Assembly (NCBI GenBank): GCA_947630605.1
Contig: CANRIO010000010.1
Span: 1-36,446 of the forward strand
Length of the DNA stretch: 36,446 nt
Source of the DNA: an uncultured Clostridia bacterium
Lineage (GTDB): Bacteria > Bacillota > Clostridia > Christensenellales > Borkfalkiaceae
Direction of reading: 5' to 3'
The translations under genes and the position numbers were made by a program. The number at the start of each line of letters is the position of its first letter. The first letter of the stretch is position 1. Below are positions 32,382 to 36,446 of the stretch, in pieces. Under the pieces are notes generated by a model that searched no databases, was not told the origin of the DNA, and saw nothing but the letters and a program-made list of their open reading frames with translations.

Positions 32382-32804
32382 ATGAAAAAGTTATTTGCAG
32401 CCATACTATCGGCGGTCATGCTTTCTTTTGCCCTCATTGCGCTTGCCGCCTGCAAGACGGAGGAGGAGCTCGGCTCGCTCACCGACTTTTCCCGCCCCTA
32501 CACTGGCATGTACTTCTGCGAGGAGCTCACCCTTTCGGGGGAGGATAAGCTCGCTTCCTTCGAAGATCTGAGCCTCGAGCTCGGCCGCGGGGGAGCGTTC
32601 ACCATTCGCTATAAGATGCGCAAAGGGGGCGAGGGGAGCCTTTCGGGAAGGTACGAAATGGATACCGAAGAGGAGCGCGTGACCTTCCGTGCGAAGCAGG
32701 GAGTGCGTACCATGTCGCGGACATACCCCGTCGAAAACGGCTGTATCCTCGTCGAGGAGAACATCTTAGGCCGCCTCCTCTACGCCAAATTCAAACCGGA
32801 ATAA
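32382..32804 (+). CDS. Small lipoprotein, unknown function
   Basis: 140 residues. Lipoprotein signal MKKLFAAILSAVMLSFALIA with lipobox LAAC at about residues 21-24, so the mature protein is a membrane-linked lipoprotein of about 117 residues. The mature part is beta-rich (GGAFTIRYKMRKGGEGSLSG, RYEMDTEEERVTFRAKQG), a lipocalin-like or copper-resistance-like small barrel pattern, but I cannot name the family. In-frame TTG 32376 lies upstream; ATG 32382 fits the signal. It follows the ferritin-like gene by 36 nt. Confidence 0.8.
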   Translation: MKKLFAAILSAVMLSFALIALAACKTEEELGSLTDFSRPYTGMYFCEELTLSGEDKLASFEDLSLELGRGGAFTIRYKMRKGGEGSLSGRYEMDTEEERVTFRAKQGVRTMSRTYPVENGCILVEENILGRLLYAKFKPE

Positions 32805-32810
32805 GGCATT

Positions 32811-33030
32811 CGCGTCATCCTGAGCCGACCAAGACAATACGAAGTCCATGCGAGAAAGTCCCCGAAGGATCCCCTTAATGAAAACACGGACTTCGTAGTT
32901 CGGGATTCTTCGGCTTTGCCTCAGAATGACGCGCGCGGGTGGCTCAGAATGACGCTGACCATGCCCCTCATCCGTCGCCGAAGGCGACACCTTCCCCCCG
33001 AAGGGGGAAGGCTTTCGATTTTCGTATTTT
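32811..33030. repeat. Composite palindromic repeat upstream of the helicase gene
   Basis: GCGTCATCCTGAG (from 32812) mirrors CTCAGAATGACGC (to 32932), with GAAGTCC/GGACTTC inside; a GTCGCC-gaa-GGCGAC CTTCCCC unit follows near 32972-33010. Confidence 0.7.
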
Positions 33031-33070
33031 TTTCCCCCAAAAAAAATTTTTCAAAATCATTAAACATAAG

Positions 33071-33100
33071 TTTACAAACAATACAAAAGTATGCTATAAT
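33071..33100 (+). promoter_or_regulatory. Promoter giving a leaderless helicase mRNA
   Basis: TTTACA (33071-33076), 18-nt spacer, TATAAT (33095-33100), ATG at 33107 after 6 nt, no Shine-Dalgarno. Confidence 0.7.
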
Positions 33101-33106
33101 GTTGGC

Positions 33107-34375
33107 ATGGAGAGAAACGCGCTCACCCAAAATGTCACGCTCACCGCCGATCAGGCCGAGGCGGCAGAGCTCATCGAGGAGTGGTTCCTGCATTTGAACA
33201 CGCAGATCTTCGTGCTTTGCGGCTATGCGGGCACGGGGAAGACTTTCCTCGTCGACTACATCGTCCGCAAGCTCGGGCTCATCCCGGGGGAGAGCGCGGC
33301 CTTTGTCGCCCCCACGGGCAAGGCGGCCTCCGTCCTTATCCGGAACGGCAGCCCCGCAAGCACCATCCACAGCCTCATCTATACGCGGGATGAAGAGATC
33401 GAAGTCAACGAGGACGGGGAGGTCATCTCCGAGCACTTCCTGCGCTTTGTCCTCAAAGAGAAACTTCCCAAGGACATCCGTCTCATTGTCGTGGACGAGA
33501 CGAGCATGGTCTCCGACGAGATGCTCCGCGACCTTCTCTCCTTCGGCATAAAGTGCCTCTTCTGCGGCGACCCCGCACAGCTTCCTCCCGTCGGCGGGAG
33601 CAATTCCCTTTTGTCCATGCCCGTCATCACCCTGAAGGAGATCGTCCGTCAGGAGCAGGGCAACCCCATCGTGCGTCTTTCGTCCAAACTCCGCGAGGGA
33701 GGCTTTCCCGCCTATGGAAGCTATGGCGAAAACGTCGCCGTCGTGCCCTTCCGCGCCCTCTCACGGGAGAAGCGGTGCGAACTCTTTTTGGAGGCGGACC
33801 AGATCATCGTCGGCTCCAACAAGACCCGCATGCGCATCAACCGCGAGGTGCGCACTGCCCTCGGCATCCCCGGGGAGGCACGCCTTCCCATCGACGGGGA
33901 AAAGCTCGTCTGTACCCTCAACGATTGGGAGAAAAAGATAGACGAGAGGGGGGATTTCCACCTCGTGAACGGCACCGTCGGCAAATGCTACAATGTCAGA
34001 GAGCAGGAGGACGGCCTCGCCCAGCTCGACTTCAAGGCGGATTTTCTCGACAATTTCGTGTACGATCTGCCCTTCGACACGGGCATCTTCACCGAGGGGA
34101 AGTACTTCCACAGCTATGGCGCGAAGGGCTGCCTTCTCGCGGACGGAAGGCTCGTCCATGAGGAGAACTTCGAGGCCCTCCGCCACACCCGTGTAAGACG
34201 GGAGGACACCGTCTGCCGCTTCGAGTTCGCTTACGCCGTCACCTGCCACAAGGCACAGGGCTCGGAGTACGACAATATCGTGGTTTTGGACGAGAGCCGC
34301 CTCTTCGAGAACGCCGCCTCATGGCTATATACTGCCGTGACCCGCGCCAAAAAGAAGCTCATTATTATCCGTTAA
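33107..34375 (+). CDS. RecD-like superfamily 1 DNA helicase/ATPase
   Basis: 422 residues. Walker A CGYAGTGKTFLVDYI at about residue 44, FVAPTGKAASVL (motif Ia), Walker B IVVDETSMVS, motif III CGDPAQLPPVGG, motif IV region IIVGSNKTRMRINRE, and the C-terminal motifs YAVTCHKAQGSEYDNIVVLDE and LYTAVTRAKKKLIII. This is the compact RecD/Dda type, with no RecB/RecC partners and no N-terminal extension as in RecD2. Some are phage or plasmid encoded, but no other mobile gene is nearby. 5'-to-3' helicase polarity is the expectation for the family. Confidence 0.88.
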   Translation: MERNALTQNVTLTADQAEAAELIEEWFLHLNTQIFVLCGYAGTGKTFLVDYIVRKLGLIPGESAAFVAPTGKAASVLIRNGSPASTIHSLIYTRDEEIEVNEDGEVISEHFLRFVLKEKLPKDIRLIVVDETSMVSDEMLRDLLSFGIKCLFCGDPAQLPPVGGSNSLLSMPVITLKEIVRQEQGNPIVRLSSKLREGGFPAYGSYGENVAVVPFRALSREKRCELFLEADQIIVGSNKTRMRINREVRTALGIPGEARLPIDGEKLVCTLNDWEKKIDERGDFHLVNGTVGKCYNVREQEDGLAQLDFKADFLDNFVYDLPFDTGIFTEGKYFHSYGAKGCLLADGRLVHEENFEALRHTRVRREDTVCRFEFAYAVTCHKAQGSEYDNIVVLDESRLFENAASWLYTAVTRAKKKLIIIR

Positions 34376-34740
34376 ATAAGCGAATCGCGTATAGGCTACG
34401 AAATACTTCGTCGTGAAACCGCGTCATGCTGCCCCGACCGCACGTTCTGATCGTCGTCGAAGGTCGGCACGAGGGGCTCCGCCCCGAAGTAGCTTGTCGA
34501 AGCATCACCGCAGCAAAGGCTTCCCCCATCTATGGGGGAAGCTGTCACGCTTCGCGTGACTGATGAGGGTTGAGCTCCCAATGGGCAACCGCGTCATGCT
34601 GAGCTTGTCGAAGCATCCCCTAAAACGTAAGTCCGCGTTTTCATTTACGGGATTCTTCGGTCGCTGCGCTTCCTCGGAATGACGCCTGCCTTCCGAGGAA
34701 ATACATCGCGAATAAGGGCAAATTTTCTCCGCAAAATAAG
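34376..34740. repeat. Gene-free region of dispersed repeats
   Basis: No gene seen. One GCGTCATGCTGCC...GTCGAAGCATCACCGC element at 34421-34510 contains CCGACCGCACGTTCTGATCG, which recurs at the end of the MATE gene. A GTCACGC-ttc-GCGTGAC hairpin repeat is at about 34543-34561. A long palindromic composite GCGTCATGCTGAGC...CTCGGAATGACGC spans 34591-34684. Confidence 0.7.
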
Positions 34741-34769
34741 TTGACTTTTTTTGAAAAAACCCGTAAAAT
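34741..34769 (+). promoter_or_regulatory. Promoter of the MATE gene leader
   Basis: TTGACT (34741-34746), 17-nt spacer, TAAAAT (34764-34769); expected transcript start about 34776, leaving a 140-nt leader. Confidence 0.65.
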
Positions 34770-34795
34770 AACAATATAATTTCATCGAACGAAAC

Positions 34796-34894
34796 GACAC
34801 ATGTGGCGCAAATATTCGCGCGTAAATCTGATCACGGTACGCGCAGGCATGTGTCTTTTTTTATGAGGGCACATGCGGCGGCATGTGTTTTTTT
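34796..34894 (+). promoter_or_regulatory. Tandem attenuator-like terminators in the MATE leader (candidate riboswitch)
   Basis: Outer stem GACACATG (34796-34803) / CATGTGTC (34848-34855) followed by T7; inside it GCGCGTA (34818-34824) / TACGCGC (34838-34844). Second terminator GCACATGC (34869-34876) / GCATGTGT (34881-34888) with T-run. GCATGTGT at 34847-34854 could instead pair with GCACATGC at 34869-34876, which would break both terminators. This is a possible antiterminator. It matches no riboswitch class I know. Confidence 0.6.
34801..34866 (+). CDS. Possible leader peptide within the attenuator
   Basis: 21 codons, MWRKYSRVNLITVRAGMCLF and L, ending exactly after the T-run of the first terminator. 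No Shine-Dalgarno. Ribosome position on this ORF would affect the first stem. It may be coincidence. Confidence 0.3.
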   Translation: MWRKYSRVNLITVRAGMCLFL

Positions 34895-34916
34895 GCGGCA
34901 AAAAAAGGAGACCATT

Positions 34917-36353
34917 ATGGAAGAGACACAACAAAACAGCTTTTTGGGAGAGGGGAAACTCGGCAAACTCATGCTCAAGTTCTCCATTCCCTGCATTTTA
35001 TCCCTGCTCGTCAGCGCGCTCTACAACATCGTCGACCAGATCTTCGTCGGCAACAGCGAACTTTCCACCCTCGGCAATGCGGCGACGGGGGTCGTTTTCC
35101 CCATCTTCATCATCGCACAGGCGTTTGCGTGGTGTTTCGGCGACGGGTGCGCCGCCCACCTCAACATCTGTCAGGGGAAGAAGGACGCCGCAAGCGCTCC
35201 GAGGTCCATCGGCACGGGCATCACCGTCACGCTGTGTACGAGCCTGCTTCTGCTCGCCCTCTTTTATCCGTTGGCAAAACCCGTTCTCACCCTCTTCGGC
35301 GCTTCCGCAAACAGCATCGGATACGCGACGGAGTACTTCAACATCGTTCTCGCCTTCTTTCCCGTGTTCATGCTCATGAACATGATGAACGCCGTCATCC
35401 GCGCGGACGGCAGTCCCGCATGGTCGATGGCATCCATGCTCGCGGGAGCGGTCACGAATATCGCCCTCGACCCCGCCTTCATCTATGGGGCAAAGTGGGG
35501 CATGGCGGGGGCGGCATGGGCGACGGCGATCGGGCAGTGCCTCTCCTTCCTCATCTCGCTCTTCTATTTTATCCGCCGCACAAAGACCTTCAAATTGAAG
35601 TGGAAAAACCTCATCCCCAACTTCAAAGTGTTTGCAAACGCCTTAAAGCTCGGCGCGTCCTCCTTTATCACGCAGATGAGCATCGTCCTCATTTCCCTCG
35701 TGTGCAACATCATGCTTGCGAAGTACGGCGCACAGTCGCACTACGGTGCGGATATTCCCATCGCCGTCATCGGCATCGAGAGCAAAGTCTTTACCGTCGT
35801 CATCAACATCGTCGTCGGCATCGTCCTCGGCTGCCAGCCCATCCTCGGCTACAACCTCGGCGCGGGCAACTTTGACCGCGTGAAGAAGCTCTACCGCAAT
35901 ATTCTTCTTAGCACCATCGGCGTGGGGCTTACATTCACCGTCTTGTTCGAGGCCGCCCCGCGCGCCGTCGTCTCCATCTTCGGAACGCCCAAAAACATCC
36001 CCAACCCCGACGACTACTGGCTGTTTGCCGAAAAGACCTTCCGCATCTTCCTCTCCCTTCTGACGTTTACTTGCATCATCAAGATGTCGTCTATCTTCTT
36101 CCAATCGGTGGGAAGGCCTGTCCGCGCCGTCATCTCCTCGCTCGTCCGCGACATCGTCCTCTTCATCCCGCTCGTGTGCATCTTTCCCATCTTCTGGGGA
36201 GTGGAGGGCATCCTCTACGCCGCCCCCGCCGCCGACGTCGCCGCCTTCCTCCTGACTTTGATCCTCACGATCACCTACTTCAAGGGGAAAAGATCTATAC
36301 CCACCCCCGCGCAAGAAGAGCCCGCGTCATCCTGTCCCGACCGCACGTTCTGA
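34917..36353 (+). CDS. MATE family multidrug/toxin efflux transporter
   Basis: 478 residues, 12 predicted membrane helices in two six-helix halves: LMLKFSIPCILSLLVSALYN and IVDQIFVGNS (typical first-helix motif), NAVIRADGSPAWSMASMLAG (family signature region) and, in the second half, GCQPILGYNLGAGNFDRVKK and IKMSSIFFQSVGRP. Likely Na+ or H+ coupled export of cationic compounds; substrate unknown. ATG 34917 follows AAAAAGGAG. The last dozen residues (EEPASSCPDRTF) and the stop come from a dispersed repeat copy, so the original end was probably slightly different. Expression is probably controlled by the attenuator-like leader. Confidence 0.92.
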   Translation: MEETQQNSFLGEGKLGKLMLKFSIPCILSLLVSALYNIVDQIFVGNSELSTLGNAATGVVFPIFIIAQAFAWCFGDGCAAHLNICQGKKDAASAPRSIGTGITVTLCTSLLLLALFYPLAKPVLTLFGASANSIGYATEYFNIVLAFFPVFMLMNMMNAVIRADGSPAWSMASMLAGAVTNIALDPAFIYGAKWGMAGAAWATAIGQCLSFLISLFYFIRRTKTFKLKWKNLIPNFKVFANALKLGASSFITQMSIVLISLVCNIMLAKYGAQSHYGADIPIAVIGIESKVFTVVINIVVGIVLGCQPILGYNLGAGNFDRVKKLYRNILLSTIGVGLTFTVLFEAAPRAVVSIFGTPKNIPNPDDYWLFAEKTFRIFLSLLTFTCIIKMSSIFFQSVGRPVRAVISSLVRDIVLFIPLVCIFPIFWGVEGILYAAPAADVAAFLLTLILTITYFKGKRSIPTPAQEEPASSCPDRTF

Positions 36354-36372
36354 TCGTCGTCGAAGGTCGGAG
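36325..36372. repeat. Dispersed repeat copy overlapping the MATE stop codon
   Basis: CGTCATCCTGTCCCGACCGC and following bases match 34422-34468 almost base for base, including CGTTCTGATCGTCGTCGAAGG. Confidence 0.75.
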
Positions 36373-36446
36373 TGAATTGTCAAACTAAGTGCAACAGTTT
36401 TTGAGATTCAGTTCAAACAAACTCTGTGGAGATTGGAAGAGAAGGA
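36373..36446 (+). mobile_element. Possible left end of an insertion sequence (truncated by window)
   Basis: The sequence changes abruptly to AT-rich TTGTCAAACTAAGTGCAACA and ends in GGAAGAGAAGGA, which would suit a ribosome-binding site for a gene beyond the edge. The motif AAGTGCAACA resembles the ends of some IS30-family elements, from memory. No transposase is visible. Confidence 0.25.

Overview
The window looks like a chromosome segment of a low-abundance-type gut Clostridia (Firmicutes). The reasons are: AGGAGG Shine-Dalgarno sites and sigma-A promoters with 17-nt spacers; a CotF-type spore coat pair; McsA-McsB-ClpC; a rubrerythrin with N-terminal rubredoxin; SipW-type secretion. Overall base composition is GC-rich (roughly 55-60% by eye, not computed), with AT-rich islands in the cell-surface region. 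No tRNA, rRNA, CRISPR array or prophage was seen. Species cannot be named from sequence alone.

Layout. 1-6.9 kb holds a partial membrane protein, a PDZ/S41 protease, two small divergent unknown proteins, a cysteine desulfurase divergent from a DUF3343 Se/S-carrier-like protein, endonuclease III, a CotF-type coat cluster and a left-handed beta-helix transferase. 7-8.7 kb is a divergent pair, a small Xre regulator and a BspA-like leucine-rich-repeat protein, bracketed by two near-identical terminators. 8.7-13 kb is housekeeping: YchF, ArgS, a phosphoglycolate-phosphatase-like HAD protein and reverse rubrerythrin. 13.1-19.2 kb is one probable six-gene operon: membrane-linked Xre regulator, membrane protein, DUF1653 protein, McsA, McsB, ClpC. 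It has the protein-arginine phosphorylation/ClpC branch of quality control but no CtsR gene.

19.2-29.4 kb is the accessory part. Two SipW-cognate secreted proteins (the second a 1071-residue InlB-B-repeat adhesin with CBM26-like starch-binding modules), a third abundant-looking SipW-cognate protein, a membrane-anchored relative and an ER-type (Ser-His-Asp) signal peptidase together resemble a tapA-sipW-tasA-like extracellular matrix/adhesion system. It is interrupted by a candidate type I toxin-antitoxin locus, a stand-alone DUF559 nuclease and dense arrays of structured repeats. 29.6-36.4 kb returns to ung, an MTA/SAH nucleosidase, a large ferritin-like protein, a lipoprotein, a RecD-like helicase and a MATE transporter with an attenuator-like leader.

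Three cross-cutting signals stand out. (1) Three genes (nth, the Xre regulator and the helicase) have TATAAT exactly 6 nt before ATG and no Shine-Dalgarno, which suggests leaderless mRNAs. (2) Two dispersed palindromic repeat families fill almost every long intergenic gap; one has stems that change in compensatory fashion between copies, and pieces of both lie inside the coding ends of sipW and the MATE gene. (3) The MATE leader and the 24.3-24.7 kb locus look like RNA-based regulators that match no class I can name.
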